A stretch of 64,000 nucleotides of DNA from an uncultured Paracoccaceae bacterium (GTDB taxonomy: Bacteria; Pseudomonadota; Alphaproteobacteria; Rhodobacterales; Rhodobacteraceae): assembly GCA_947503965.1 (NCBI GenBank), contig CANNFU010000012.1, positions 41,158 through 105,157 of the forward strand. The letters run 5' to 3'. Positions 37,517 to 46,920 of this stretch are shown here, in pieces. Under the pieces are notes generated by a model. It was not told the origin of the DNA. It saw only the letters and a program-made list of their open reading frames with translations, and did not search any database. How positions within the stretch are numbered: position 1 is the stretch's first letter; every line of letters starts with the position of its first letter. A program made the position numbers and the translations under genes.

Positions 37517-37911
37517 CGCAAGCGCCGACACCAAGTGATGCATATCTGCGTGGCAAGCCAGTCGCCGAGGCAACGAACCCGGGGATCGAAGAGGCTTTGC
37601 GCGACCGGTACGATGCCTTGCTGCCCGGTTTTGCGCAATCCATGATCGATGTGGCATATGGCCAGTATTACACGCGCGACGGGCTGGACGACAAAACCCG
37701 TTATCTGGCGACTGTGGCAGCTTTGACGGCGCTGGGTGGGCAGACCGCACCGCAACTGCGTGTGCATATCCAAAACGCCCTTAGGGCCGGCGCCTCCGAA
37801 CGTGAGATCGCCGAGGTGATCAACCAAATGGCGCTCTATGGCGGCTTCCCTGCGATGATTAACGCGCTGAACACCGCCATTTCGGTGTTTGATGCGGCGA
37901 AGGACGTGTAA
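37513..37911 (+). CDS. Carboxymuconolactone decarboxylase-family protein A
   Basis: A 132-aa all-helical protein of the CMD family, with the helical signature [43 protein letters not shown] and [14 protein letters not shown]. It contains no cysteine, so it cannot be an AhpD-type peroxidase, which needs CxxC. It overlaps nuoI (ATGA) and the next gene (TAATG). A second CMD-family gene follows directly. Both lie between nuoI and nuoJ; function unknown. Confidence 0.85.
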   Translation: MTQAPTPSDAYLRGKPVAEATNPGIEEALRDRYDALLPGFAQSMIDVAYGQYYTRDGLDDKTRYLATVAALTALGGQTAPQLRVHIQNALRAGASEREIAEVINQMALYGGFPAMINALNTAISVFDAAKDV

Positions 37912-38309
37912 TGGCTGACCAGAACCCCTTTGAAGCGATGATGAAGATGGGCCAGGACTGGGCCAAGGCGATGAATCCGGCGCTGGAATCCTTTACCCCC
38001 AAAGGGTTCGAGGCGATGTTTCCCACCATGCCCAAGGACCTGATGGAGGCCTTCATGGGCAAGGGTCTGAACCCCGAGGGGCTGGATGCCAAGACCCGCC
38101 TTTTGCTGACGCTCGCCGGGCTGACCGTTCTGGGTGCGCAGGCCGAGGCGCAGATCAGGCTGACCGTCCGCCATCTGGTCGAGGCGGGGGCCACGAAACA
38201 GGAAATCGCTGAAACCATCGCCCAGATGGGCATGTTCGGCGGCGTGCCAGCCATGACCAAGGCCATGGAACTGGCCAATGAAGTGTTGGAAAAGGACGAG
38301 ACGGAATGA
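37911..38309 (+). CDS. Carboxymuconolactone decarboxylase-family protein B
   Basis: A 132-aa CMD-family protein and paralogue of the previous gene: [39 protein letters not shown] and [14 protein letters not shown] align with the same blocks. It has a longer N-terminal Met/Phe-rich amphipathic segment. It also lacks cysteine. The ATG shares a base with the upstream TAA, and its TGA overlaps the nuoJ ATG. The pair may form a heteromeric ring, as CMD proteins are oligomers; this is inference. Confidence 0.85.
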   Translation: MADQNPFEAMMKMGQDWAKAMNPALESFTPKGFEAMFPTMPKDLMEAFMGKGLNPEGLDAKTRLLLTLAGLTVLGAQAEAQIRLTVRHLVEAGATKQEIAETIAQMGMFGGVPAMTKAMELANEVLEKDETE

Positions 38310-38911
38310 CAGTATTCGCGTTCACCTTCTATCTTTTCGCGGTGACGACTGTCACGGGCGGCCTGATGACCGTCATCAGCCGGAACCCGGTGCATTCGGT
38401 TCTGTGGCTGATCCTTGCCTTCCTGTCCTCGGCCGGATTGTTCGTGACCTTGGGCGCCGAATTCGTCGCGATGCTGCTGATCATCGTCTATGTGGGCGCT
38501 GTCGCGGTGTTGTTCTTGTTCGTCGTCATGATGCTGGACGTGGATTTCGCCGAACTGAAGGCGGAGATGACCAAATACCTGCCGCTGGGCCTGCTGATCG
38601 GCGTTGTCGTCCTGATGCAATTGGCACTGGCACTGGGCGTCTGGGGCTTCGCCGACGGGGTCGAGGATCGGATTGCCGCACCGACTGGTGATCTCGACAA
38701 CACCCGCGCCTTGGGTTTGCTGATTTATGACAAATATATCCTGCTGTTCCAGCTGTCCGGGCTGATCCTGCTGGTCGCGATGATCGGGGCCATCGTGCTG
38801 ACCCTGCGCCACCGCGTCGATATCAAGCGCCAGAACGTGCTGGCGCAGATGTACCGCGACCCTGCAAAGGCGATGGAACTGAAAGACGTGAAGCCGGGGC
38901 AGGGTCTTTGA
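38306..38911 (+). CDS. nuoJ: NADH-quinone oxidoreductase subunit J
   Basis: Membrane-arm subunit, 201 aa, with five helices. The conserved third-helix region [27 protein letters not shown] includes the pi-bulge motif important in coupling. An N-terminal [13 protein letters not shown] is also typical. ATGA overlap with the CMD gene; its own TGA overlaps the TTG of the next gene. Confidence 0.96.
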   Translation: MTVFAFTFYLFAVTTVTGGLMTVISRNPVHSVLWLILAFLSSAGLFVTLGAEFVAMLLIIVYVGAVAVLFLFVVMMLDVDFAELKAEMTKYLPLGLLIGVVVLMQLALALGVWGFADGVEDRIAAPTGDLDNTRALGLLIYDKYILLFQLSGLILLVAMIGAIVLTLRHRVDIKRQNVLAQMYRDPAKAMELKDVKPGQGL

Positions 38912-39411
38912 TCAAGATCGTAACAATATCAGCCTTTGCCGTGGTCTCAGCGTCGGCGCTGTCCGCTTTTCCTATCGAGCGGTGTGATCGGCTAACCTTT
39001 AGCCATCATGCAGGTCAGGATGACCACCAAGATATCGGTAACGGGCATGTAGTATATAAGAGTTGGGGCAGCTTCCCGGAACTTGGTGGTGATGGGCATG
39101 TAAATAGTTCGAGCCTTTTTCTGATTCAGTGCCAAACTGGCCGGGTGCTTGAGGTAAAGCAGCGATTTCTGACTGACCCAGAAGCGGACACGGATTACGA
39201 CCATCGCGATGCGGTTGCCGCCACTTTGACCTCCGTCGTTGAAGCTGATGAGATCTACACAATTGATGACCTTAAGATCATTTTTGATGAGGTCATTGAC
39301 GGTGAGGTGCAACTGTATCACAGCCCGCGCGAATCCTGTGGCTGCCGCGCTGCATATCCCCGACTGCGCGGAGACAAGACGCCCTTCGATTTAAGCGAGT
39401 TGCTCCAATGA
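38908..39411 (+). CDS. Exported Cys-containing protein, first of a paralogue pair
   Basis: A 167-aa protein. A TTG start overlaps the nuoJ stop and gives a plausible signal peptide ([17 protein letters not shown]). The mature protein has [47 protein letters not shown] and a C-terminal [19 protein letters not shown]. The same blocks recur in the next gene, so the two are tandem duplicates. Codon use is more AT-rich than in nuoJ. Family unknown. Confidence 0.7.
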   Translation: MIKIVTISAFAVVSASALSAFPIERCDRLTFSHHAGQDDHQDIGNGHVVYKSWGSFPELGGDGHVNSSSLFLIQCQTGRVLEVKQRFLTDPEADTDYDHRDAVAATLTSVVEADEIYTIDDLKIIFDEVIDGEVQLYHSPRESCGCRAAYPRLRGDKTPFDLSELLQ

Positions 39412-39881
39412 TAGGTTCGCAGTTTTCCGTCATCCTCGTAGTTTCGCTGGTCGCTAGCGAGGCTCGCGCCCTGACCCTCGCCGACTGTACCCGCACCACC
39501 CATGTCAGCCATGGGGGGCAAGCTGATCATATGGACCTTGGCGACGGTCGTGTGATGTGGCGCGACTGGTGGTCTCAGGAAGGGACGGCCACGACCTTTG
39601 TTCTGATGGATTGCGCAAGTGGTGAGATGCTGTCCGCCCGTGCGGCAGAAGAAAACATGGGGCACCGCACCGCTTTTGACCGGACCGATGATGTTTGGGA
39701 TGTGCTGAACCGCCACCAATCCGGCGCGCGCGTCTTTGCAACCTTTGAACGCATTGCAGCCGATCTGAAGAATATCGCGCGGGACGTGACGATCACGATG
39801 CGCATGGACGAAACATGTGCCTGTGCAGCCGCCTATCCGGCGCTGCGCGGCGACAAGACGGAATTCATGCTGGCCGGTTGA
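39408..39881 (+). CDS. Exported Cys-containing protein, second of a paralogue pair
   Basis: A 157-aa protein with a signal peptide (SVILVVSLVASEARA). LADCTRTTHVSHGGQADHMD, LGDGRVMWRDWWS, FVLMDCASGEML and ETCACAAAYPALRGDKTEF align block by block with the upstream gene. The shared C-x-C-x3-YP-x-LRGDKT-x-F end and His-rich N-terminal part could bind a metal, which is a guess. The ATG overlaps the upstream TGA (ATGA). A 90-bp gap with a hairpin separates it from nuoK. Confidence 0.7.
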   Translation: MIGSQFSVILVVSLVASEARALTLADCTRTTHVSHGGQADHMDLGDGRVMWRDWWSQEGTATTFVLMDCASGEMLSARAAEENMGHRTAFDRTDDVWDVLNRHQSGARVFATFERIAADLKNIARDVTITMRMDETCACAAAYPALRGDKTEFMLAG

Positions 39882-39906
39882 ATGCTGCCAGTGACAGGAC
39901 TAAGAG

Positions 39907-39927
39907 GTCCCGGATCACATCCGGGAC
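39907..39927 (+). promoter_or_regulatory. Perfect hairpin upstream of nuoK
   Basis: GTCCCGGAT-CAC-ATCCGGGAC is a perfect 9-bp stem with a 3-nt loop and no T-run. It lies 45 nt before the nuoK ATG. It could be an mRNA processing or stability element, or a weak terminator. Confidence 0.45.
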
Positions 39928-39971
39928 GCGACAAACAAAGATCGAAGCAAGTGCTTCGGAGGGACGAATGA

Positions 39972-40277
39972 ATGATCGGACTTGAACACTATCTGACAGT
40001 GGCTGCGGCCTTGTTTGTCATCGGGATCTTCGGTCTGTTCCTGAACCGCAAGAACGTGATCATCCTGCTAATGAGCATTGAATTGATGCTTTTGGCAGTG
40101 AATATCAACCTTGTCGCTTTCTCCAGCTATCTGGGCGATCTGGTGGGCCAGGTGTTCACGCTGTTCGTGCTGACCGTCGCCGCCGCCGAGGCCGCGATTG
40201 GTCTGGCGATCCTTGTTTGTTTCTTCCGCAACCGCGGGACCATCGACGTTGAAGACGTCAACGTGATGAAGGGCTGA
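39972..40277 (+). CDS. nuoK: NADH-quinone oxidoreductase subunit K
   Basis: Membrane-arm subunit, 101 aa, three helices. Conserved acids in [17 protein letters not shown] and [20 protein letters not shown] match the two glutamates of the proton path. GGAGGGACG lies just upstream of the ATG. It is followed after 5 nt by nuoL. Confidence 0.97.
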   Translation: MIGLEHYLTVAAALFVIGIFGLFLNRKNVIILLMSIELMLLAVNINLVAFSSYLGDLVGQVFTLFVLTVAAAEAAIGLAILVCFFRNRGTIDVEDVNVMKG

Positions 40278-40282
40278 TCACA

Positions 40283-42385
40283 ATGGAAACCATCATCCTC
40301 TTTGCCCCGCTGGTCGGTGCCATCCTTTGCGGGTTTGGTTGGAAGCTGATTGGTGAGACCGCCGCCCAGTGGGTTGCGACCAGCCTGTTGTTTCTGGCGG
40401 CGATCCTGTCCTGGGTTGTGTTTCTAACGTTCGATCCGTCCGCGCACCCGAATGGCGGCTACACGGTCACCATCCTGCGCTGGATTGAGAGCGGGACACT
40501 GTCGACAGATTGGGCGATCCGGATGGACCGTTTGACCGCGATCATGCTGATCGTGATCAACACCGTCTCGGCCCTCGTCCATCTTTATTCCTTCGGCTAC
40601 ATGGCCCATGACGAGAATTTCAAGGAAGACGAAAGCTACCGCCCGCGCTTCTTTGCTTATCTTTCCTTCTTCACCTTCGCCATGCTGATGCTGGTGACCG
40701 CAGATAACCTTGTGCAGATGTTCTTTGGCTGGGAAGGGGTAGGCGTTGCGTCATACCTGCTGATCGGGTTCTATTTTCGCAAGCCAAGCGCAAACGGTGC
40801 CGCGATCAAGGCCTTTGTTGTCAACCGCGTGGGTGATTTCGGTTTTACCCTTGGCATCTTCGCGCTTTACCTCGTCACGGATTCGATCCGGTTCGAGGAT
40901 ATCTTTGCCGCTATCCCCGACTTGCAGGACCACACGATCACCTTCCTGTGGCGCGACTGGAACACGCTGAACCTGATCGCTTTCCTGCTGTTCATCGGCG
41001 CGATGGGCAAATCGGCGCAGCTGTTCCTGCACACATGGCTGCCTGATGCGATGGAAGGCCCGACGCCTGTGTCCGCCCTGATCCATGCCGCGACCATGGT
41101 GACCGCTGGTGTGTTCCTTGTTTGCCGCATGTCGCCGCTGATGGAATATGCGCCGGCCGCGACCAGTTTCATCGTGTTCCTCGGCGCGACCACTGCTTTT
41201 TTTGCCGCGACCGTGGGTCTGGTGCAGAACGACATCAAGCGCGTGATCGCCTATTCGACCTGTTCGCAGCTGGGTTACATGTTCGTCGCTGCGGGCCTCG
41301 GTGTCTATTCGGTCGCGATGTTCCATCTGCTGACGCATGCCTTCTTCAAGGCGATGTTGTTCCTTGGGGCAGGGTCCGTCATCCACGCGATGCACCACGA
41401 ACAGGACATGCGGAACTATGGCGGCTTGCGCCATAAGATCCCCAAGACGTTCTGGATGATGATGATCGGCACGCTGGCGATTACGGGTGTGGGTATTCCG
41501 TTGCTTTATGTGGGCTTCCCGATTGGCTTTGCCGGGTTCGTCTCCAAGGATGCGATTATCGAGAGCGCCTACGCGGGCACTGCTGGGGGCTATGCCTTCT
41601 GGATGCTGGTGATTGCGGCGTTGATGACCAGTTTCTATAGCTGGCGTCTGATGTTCCTGACGTTCTATGGCACGCCACGCGGCGACAAGCACACGCATGA
41701 ACATGCGCATGAAAGCCCGATGTCGATGCTGCTGCCACTTTATGTGCTGGCCATCGGCGCGGTATTCAGCGGGATGGTCTGGTACGGGTCGTTCTTTGGG
41801 TCCAACGACAAGGTCGGAAAGTTCTTTGGCGTGCCTTATGCCGAGGCATCCGAGCATGGCGATGATCATGGTGACGATCACGCGGACGAAGGCGGCCATG
41901 GCAAGGCGCATTACAATCTCGTCGGCGCCCCCGGCGAAGGGGCGATCCACAACAGCCCCGACAACCACGTCCTGAACGAGGCGCATGAAGTGGCCGTGTG
42001 GGTCAAGCTCGCGCCATTCGTGGCCATGCTGACAGGGCTGGGGCTGGCTTATCAGATGTATATCCGGCGTCCTGACTGGCCTGCCAAGCTGGCCGAGCAG
42101 CAACGTCCGCTGTATCTGTTCCTGCTGAACAAATGGTACTTTGACGAAATCTTCAATTTCATCTTCGTGCGTCCCGCCTTGGTGTTGGGCCGTATCCTGT
42201 GGAAGCAGGGCGATACCAACACAATCGACGGCGGCATCAACGGCGTGGCGATGGGGATCATTCCTTTCTTCACCCGTCTCGCAGGTCGGGCGCAGTCGGG
42301 CTACATCTTTAGCTACGCCTTTGCGATGGTGCTGGGGATTGCGGTGCTTCTCACCTGGGTGACGCTGTTCGGGGGGGCAAACTGA
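40283..42385 (+). CDS. nuoL: NADH-quinone oxidoreductase subunit L
   Basis: Distal antiporter-like proton-pumping subunit, 700 aa. Signatures include [47 protein letters not shown] (shown here only in part by motif) and [15 protein letters not shown]. The C-terminal lateral helix region is present. Two His/Asp-rich segments occur: HTHEHAHE near residue 469 and [19 protein letters not shown] near 527-545, the latter in the loop before the final helices. It overlaps nuoM by 1 nt (TGATG). Confidence 0.97.
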   Translation: METIILFAPLVGAILCGFGWKLIGETAAQWVATSLLFLAAILSWVVFLTFDPSAHPNGGYTVTILRWIESGTLSTDWAIRMDRLTAIMLIVINTVSALVHLYSFGYMAHDENFKEDESYRPRFFAYLSFFTFAMLMLVTADNLVQMFFGWEGVGVASYLLIGFYFRKPSANGAAIKAFVVNRVGDFGFTLGIFALYLVTDSIRFEDIFAAIPDLQDHTITFLWRDWNTLNLIAFLLFIGAMGKSAQLFLHTWLPDAMEGPTPVSALIHAATMVTAGVFLVCRMSPLMEYAPAATSFIVFLGATTAFFAATVGLVQNDIKRVIAYSTCSQLGYMFVAAGLGVYSVAMFHLLTHAFFKAMLFLGAGSVIHAMHHEQDMRNYGGLRHKIPKTFWMMMIGTLAITGVGIPLLYVGFPIGFAGFVSKDAIIESAYAGTAGGYAFWMLVIAALMTSFYSWRLMFLTFYGTPRGDKHTHEHAHESPMSMLLPLYVLAIGAVFSGMVWYGSFFGSNDKVGKFFGVPYAEASEHGDDHGDDHADEGGHGKAHYNLVGAPGEGAIHNSPDNHVLNEAHEVAVWVKLAPFVAMLTGLGLAYQMYIRRPDWPAKLAEQQRPLYLFLLNKWYFDEIFNFIFVRPALVLGRILWKQGDTNTIDGGINGVAMGIIPFFTRLAGRAQSGYIFSYAFAMVLGIAVLLTWVTLFGGAN

Positions 42386-43926
42386 TGGGCAATATCCTTT
42401 CCCTCACGACCTTCCTGCCGCTTTTGGGCGCAATCATCCTCGGCCTGTTTTTGCGTGGCGATGATGATGCGGCGCAGCGGAACGCCAAATGGGTCGCGCT
42501 GGTCACCACGATCACGACCTTCATTGCGTCGATGTTCATCCTGACGAATTTCGATCCCGCCAATCCCGATTTCCAGATGGTGGAAGAGCGGCCATGGCTT
42601 TTGGGTCTGCAATACAAGATGGGTGTGGACGGGATCAGCATCCTGTTCGTGATGCTGACAACATTCCTGATGCCCCTTGTCATTGCGGCCTGCTGGGACG
42701 TGAAGACGCGGGTCAAGGAATACATGATCGCGTTTCTGATCCTTGAGACACTGATGCTGGGCGTATTCCTGGCCCTTGATCTGGTGCTGTTCTACCTGTT
42801 CTTCGAAGCAGGCCTGATCCCGATGTTCCTGATCATCGGGATCTGGGGTGGCAAGAACCGGATTTATGCCAGCTTCAAGTTCTTCCTTTATACCTTCCTA
42901 GGTTCTGTCCTGATGCTGGTCGCCATGGTGGCGATGTTCGCCGATGCCGGCACGACGGATATTCCGACGCTGATGACCCACTCCTTCGGAACTGAGGATT
43001 TCAATATCCTTGGCGTGCAGATTGTGGGCGGGATGCAGACGCTGCTGTGGCTCGCCTTCTTTGCAAGCTTCGCTGTCAAGATGCCGATGTGGCCGGTCCA
43101 TACGTGGTTGCCGGATGCGCACGTGCAGGCACCCACGGCGGGGTCCGTTGTGCTGGCGGCGATCCTGTTGAAGATGGGCGGCTATGGCTTCCTGCGCTTC
43201 AGCCTGCCGATGTTCCCTGTTGGGTCAGAGGTGATGGGGCCGCTTGTCCTGTGGCTGTCGGCGATTGCGATTGTCTACACATCGCTGGTCGCCCTTGTGC
43301 AGGAAGACATGAAAAAGCTGATCGCCTATTCGTCGGTTGCCCATATGGGTTACGTGACGATGGGGATTTTCGCGGTCAATCAGCAGGGGATCGACGGTGC
43401 GATTTTCCAGATGATCAGCCACGGCTTCATCTCCGGCGCGCTGTTCCTTTGCGTCGGCGTGATCTATGACCGCATGCATACGCGCGAGATTGATGCCTAT
43501 GGCGGTCTGGTCAACCGGATGCCCGCCTATGCGCTGATCTTCATGTTCTTTACCATGGCGAATGTCGGCTTGCCGGGGACCTCCGGCTTTGTGGGTGAAT
43601 TCCTGACATTGATGGGCATCTTCCAGGTAAACACCTGGATCGCCGTTTTCGCGACCTCAGGCGTGATCCTGTCGGCGGCCTACGCGCTGTGGCTGTACCG
43701 CCGGGTGGTCATGGGTGATCTGATCAAGGAAAGCCTCAAGACCATCACCGACATGACGCGGCGCGAACGTCTGATCTTTGCGCCGCTGGTGGCGATGACC
43801 CTGCTTTTGGGCGTTTATCCGGCACTCGTCCTCGACATCATTGGCCCAAGCGTATCTGCGCTGGTGGGCAATTACGAAACCGCGCTTGCGACCTATGAGG
43901 CCGCAACGCAGTTTGCTGCGAATTAA
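42385..43926 (+). CDS. nuoM: NADH-quinone oxidoreductase subunit M
   Basis: Antiporter-like proton-pumping subunit, 513 aa, about 14 helices. Conserved stretches are [20 protein letters not shown] (catalytic Glu), [20 protein letters not shown] with the key Lys/His region, and [20 protein letters not shown]. It shares a base with the nuoL stop and lies 11 nt before nuoN. Confidence 0.98.
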   Translation: MGNILSLTTFLPLLGAIILGLFLRGDDDAAQRNAKWVALVTTITTFIASMFILTNFDPANPDFQMVEERPWLLGLQYKMGVDGISILFVMLTTFLMPLVIAACWDVKTRVKEYMIAFLILETLMLGVFLALDLVLFYLFFEAGLIPMFLIIGIWGGKNRIYASFKFFLYTFLGSVLMLVAMVAMFADAGTTDIPTLMTHSFGTEDFNILGVQIVGGMQTLLWLAFFASFAVKMPMWPVHTWLPDAHVQAPTAGSVVLAAILLKMGGYGFLRFSLPMFPVGSEVMGPLVLWLSAIAIVYTSLVALVQEDMKKLIAYSSVAHMGYVTMGIFAVNQQGIDGAIFQMISHGFISGALFLCVGVIYDRMHTREIDAYGGLVNRMPAYALIFMFFTMANVGLPGTSGFVGEFLTLMGIFQVNTWIAVFATSGVILSAAYALWLYRRVVMGDLIKESLKTITDMTRRERLIFAPLVAMTLLLGVYPALVLDIIGPSVSALVGNYETALATYEAATQFAAN

Positions 43927-43937
43927 GGAACCTGGCG

Positions 43938-45383
43938 ATGATTGCCAATGATATCCAAATCCTGATGCCCGAGATCGTGCTGGCACTTTACGCCATGGCC
44001 GCATTGATGGCAGCGGTCTACACGACCAAAGACGGCATGGCCCCGTTGCTGACATGGGCCACATCGGGGCTGTTTGTGCTGCTGGCGGTCTGGATCGGGA
44101 TCAACGGGCAGGGGACGAATATCGCCTTTGACGGCATGTTCGTCGATGACGGGTTTGCGCGGTTTGCAAAAATCACGATCCTTTTGTCCGCTGCCGCCGT
44201 CCTTTTGATGTCCGAAGGGTACATGCAGCGGCGCGGGTTGTTGCGGTTCGAATACCCATTGCTGGTCGCCTTGGCCGTTGTGGGCATGATGGTGATGGTC
44301 AGCGCCGGTGACCTGATGGCGCTGTACATGGGGTTGGAACTGCAATCGCTGGCACTTTATGTCGTTGCCTCATTGCGGCGCGACAGTGTCAAATCGACCG
44401 AGGCGGGGCTGAAATACTTCGTTCTTGGCGCGCTGTCCTCTGGTCTGCTGCTTTACGGCGCATCGCTGACTTATGGGTTCACAGGCACGACGTTGTTCAG
44501 CGGCATTATTGAGGCGACAGCGGATGACGCATCACTGGGCCTGTTGTTCGGTCTCGTGTTCCTGCTGGCTGGTTTCGCGTTCAAAATCTCGGCAGCCCCC
44601 TTCCACATGTGGACGCCGGATGTTTACGAAGGCTCCCCCACGCCGGTTACCGCCTTCTTTGCCACTGCACCAAAGGTCGCAGCCATGGCGCTGTTTGCCC
44701 GTGTGGTGCATGACGCATTTGGCGGGATCATTGGGGATTGGCAGCAGATCGTGGCGTTCCTTGCCGTGGTGTCGATGTTCCTTGGTGCGATTGCCGCGAT
44801 CGGGCAGCGCGATATCAAACGGCTGATGGCCTATTCATCTATCGCGCATATGGGCTTTGCGCTGATGGGTCTGGCCGCCGGAACGGTCGGCGGTGTGCAG
44901 GCGATGCTGCTTTACATGGCGATCTATGTGACGATGAATATCGGCACCTTCGCCCTGATCCTGACCATGGAGAAAGACGGGCGCCCGGTCACGGACATCC
45001 ATGCGCTGAAAAGCTATTCGAAGAAAGAGCCGCTTTTGGCCATGATCATGCTGGTGATGATGTTCAGCCTTGCAGGCGTGCCACCGATGCTGGGGTTCTT
45101 TGGCAAATATGCTGTTCTGCTGGCGGCAGTTGAGGGTGGGTTGGCTTGGCTTGCTTTCCTCGGTGTGATCGCATCGGTGATCGGGGCCTTCTATTACCTG
45201 CGCATCGTGTATTTCATGTATTTCGGCGAAGACAGCGATGCGCTGGATGGCCGCGCCTCACCTGTTCTGTGGGTCACGGCGGTGGCTGCCGGGCTGGTTG
45301 TCGGGTTGGCCTGGGTGCCGGGCATCAATCTCTTTGGCCTTGATCCGATTGCCGCAGCGGCGGCGGCGACGCTTGTCAATTAA
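43938..45383 (+). CDS. nuoN: NADH-quinone oxidoreductase subunit N
   Basis: Third antiporter-like subunit, 481 aa. It has [56 protein letters not shown] and [18 protein letters not shown]. It closes the complex I cluster. The birA start lies inside its last codons, linking complex I to the biotin ligase gene. Confidence 0.98.
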   Translation: MIANDIQILMPEIVLALYAMAALMAAVYTTKDGMAPLLTWATSGLFVLLAVWIGINGQGTNIAFDGMFVDDGFARFAKITILLSAAAVLLMSEGYMQRRGLLRFEYPLLVALAVVGMMVMVSAGDLMALYMGLELQSLALYVVASLRRDSVKSTEAGLKYFVLGALSSGLLLYGASLTYGFTGTTLFSGIIEATADDASLGLLFGLVFLLAGFAFKISAAPFHMWTPDVYEGSPTPVTAFFATAPKVAAMALFARVVHDAFGGIIGDWQQIVAFLAVVSMFLGAIAAIGQRDIKRLMAYSSIAHMGFALMGLAAGTVGGVQAMLLYMAIYVTMNIGTFALILTMEKDGRPVTDIHALKSYSKKEPLLAMIMLVMMFSLAGVPPMLGFFGKYAVLLAAVEGGLAWLAFLGVIASVIGAFYYLRIVYFMYFGEDSDALDGRASPVLWVTAVAAGLVVGLAWVPGINLFGLDPIAAAAAATLVN

Positions 45384-46134
45384 CGACGACGCCCAGGGGC
45401 ATTGGCCCGAAGGCTACGGGCGCGTTGTGCTCGACACAGTCGATAGCACCATGGCTGAGGCCGCGCGGCGTGCGCCCATGCTGGAAGGTCCGACATGGAT
45501 CATGGCGCGGCACCAGACAGCAGCGCGCGGGCGGCGCGGGCGGACCTGGGTCGTGCCCGAGGGCAACCTGAGCGCGACGCTGATCTTTAAACCAGAGGCG
45601 ACCGCGCCAGAGGCCGCGCGCCGGTCCTTCCTTGCGGCCAATGCACTGTTTGCGGCCCTTTCGCTTTATGTCGATCCCGACAAGCTCTCGCTGAAATGGC
45701 CCAATGACGTGTTGCTGCGCGAACGCAAGGTGGCGGGGATCCTGCTGGAAAGCAGCGGTGCGGGGCCATTTGTTGATTGGCTGGCGATCGGCTTTGGGGT
45801 GAACCTGACGCAAACGCCTAAGGGCGTCGACAACCCGCATATGGAACCCACCTGTCTGGCAGACGGTGGGGGAGAGGCGGTGAAAGCCAAGGAATTTCTA
45901 ACCAACCTTGCCGATGCCTATGCCACGCAAGAGGACAAGCTGGCCTATTTCGGGTTTGAGCGTATCCGCGAGGATTGGCTGCGCAATGCCGCCCGGCTGG
46001 GCGAAGTAATCACCGCCCGCACGGGCCGCGAAGAGGTGACGGGCGTGTTCGACACGGTCGACAAGGATGGCAACCTGGTTCTGATCACCGGCACCGGGCC
46101 GCGTGCGATCCCGGCGGCGGATGTGTTTTTCTAA
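45373..46134 (+). CDS. birA: Biotin--[acetyl-CoA-carboxylase] ligase
   Basis: Adds biotin to carboxylase carrier domains, including MccA in this window. The 253-aa protein is a catalytic-domain-only form without the DNA-binding HTH of E. coli BirA. Signatures are [23 protein letters not shown] (biotinyl-AMP loop), KWPNDVLL and RKVAGILLE. No ATG is available near the expected N-terminus. The TTG at 45373 ([11 protein letters not shown]) overlaps the nuoN stop and fits family length. The nuoN-birA-coaX-rnj order is common in alphaproteobacteria. Confidence 0.93.
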   Translation: MSINDDAQGHWPEGYGRVVLDTVDSTMAEAARRAPMLEGPTWIMARHQTAARGRRGRTWVVPEGNLSATLIFKPEATAPEAARRSFLAANALFAALSLYVDPDKLSLKWPNDVLLRERKVAGILLESSGAGPFVDWLAIGFGVNLTQTPKGVDNPHMEPTCLADGGGEAVKAKEFLTNLADAYATQEDKLAYFGFERIREDWLRNAARLGEVITARTGREEVTGVFDTVDKDGNLVLITGTGPRAIPAADVFF

Positions 46135-46146
46135 GGGAGTTAACCC

Positions 46147-46920
46147 ATGCTTCTGGCCATTGATTGCGGCAACACCAACACGGTGTTTTCCATCTGGGAC
46201 GGTGAACAATTCCTTGCCACATGGCGCACCAGCACTGAATGGCAGCGCACGGCAGACCAATACTATGTCTGGCTGTCGACGCTCATGCGGTTTCAGAACC
46301 TGGATGTGCATATTGACGAGGTGATCGTCAGCTCGACCGTGCCGCGCGTTGTGTTCAACCTGCGTGTCTTTGCGGATCGCTACTATAACTGCCGGCCGCT
46401 TGTGGTCGGCAAGCCTGACTGCCTGCTGCCCGCCAATCCGCGTGTGGATGAGGGCACGCAGGTCGGCCCCGACCGGCTGGTCAATGCGGCGGGGGCGTTT
46501 GACCGGCATGGCGGCGATCTGATCGTCGTGGATTTCGGCACTGCCACCACGTTTGATGTCGTGGCTCATGACGGGGCTTATGTGGGCGGTGTCATCGCCC
46601 CCGGCGTGAACCTGTCGCTTGAGGCGCTTCATAATGCCGCCGCCGCCTTGCCGCATGTGGACATCACCAAGCCGCAAAAGGTGATCGGCACCAATACGGT
46701 TGAATGCATGCAGTCGGGTGTCTTTTGGGGTTACATCGGGCTAGTGCGTGAGATATGCGCGCGGATCAAAGGTGAACGTGGCGTGCCCATGCAGGTGATA
46801 TCCACCGGTGGGCTGGCGCCACTGTTTCAACAAAGCGAAGCGCTTTTCGATGCGTTCGAGGACGATCTGACGATCCACGGCCTGACCGTGATCCATAAAT
46901 ACAACAAGGATAATGCATGA
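46147..46920 (+). CDS. coaX: Type III pantothenate kinase
   Basis: Phosphorylates pantothenate, the first step of coenzyme A synthesis. The 257-aa ASKHA-fold protein starts MLLAIDCGNTNTVFSIWDG (phosphate-1 motif with Asp6). GPDRLVNAAGAF, IVVDFGTATTFDVV and GGVIAPGVNLSLEAL (pantothenate and ATP sites) follow. GGGAG lies upstream of the ATG. It overlaps rnj by 4 nt. Confidence 0.95.
   Translation: MLLAIDCGNTNTVFSIWDGEQFLATWRTSTEWQRTADQYYVWLSTLMRFQNLDVHIDEVIVSSTVPRVVFNLRVFADRYYNCRPLVVGKPDCLLPANPRVDEGTQVGPDRLVNAAGAFDRHGGDLIVVDFGTATTFDVVAHDGAYVGGVIAPGVNLSLEALHNAAAALPHVDITKPQKVIGTNTVECMQSGVFWGYIGLVREICARIKGERGVPMQVISTGGLAPLFQQSEALFDAFEDDLTIHGLTVIHKYNKDNA

Noticed and set aside
40751..42103. Long minus-strand open frame opposite nuoL (about 450 codons, His/Arg/Gln-rich)
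   Set aside because: Shadow of nuoL codon bias. No ribosome binding site, no domain, and composition typical of antisense frames.
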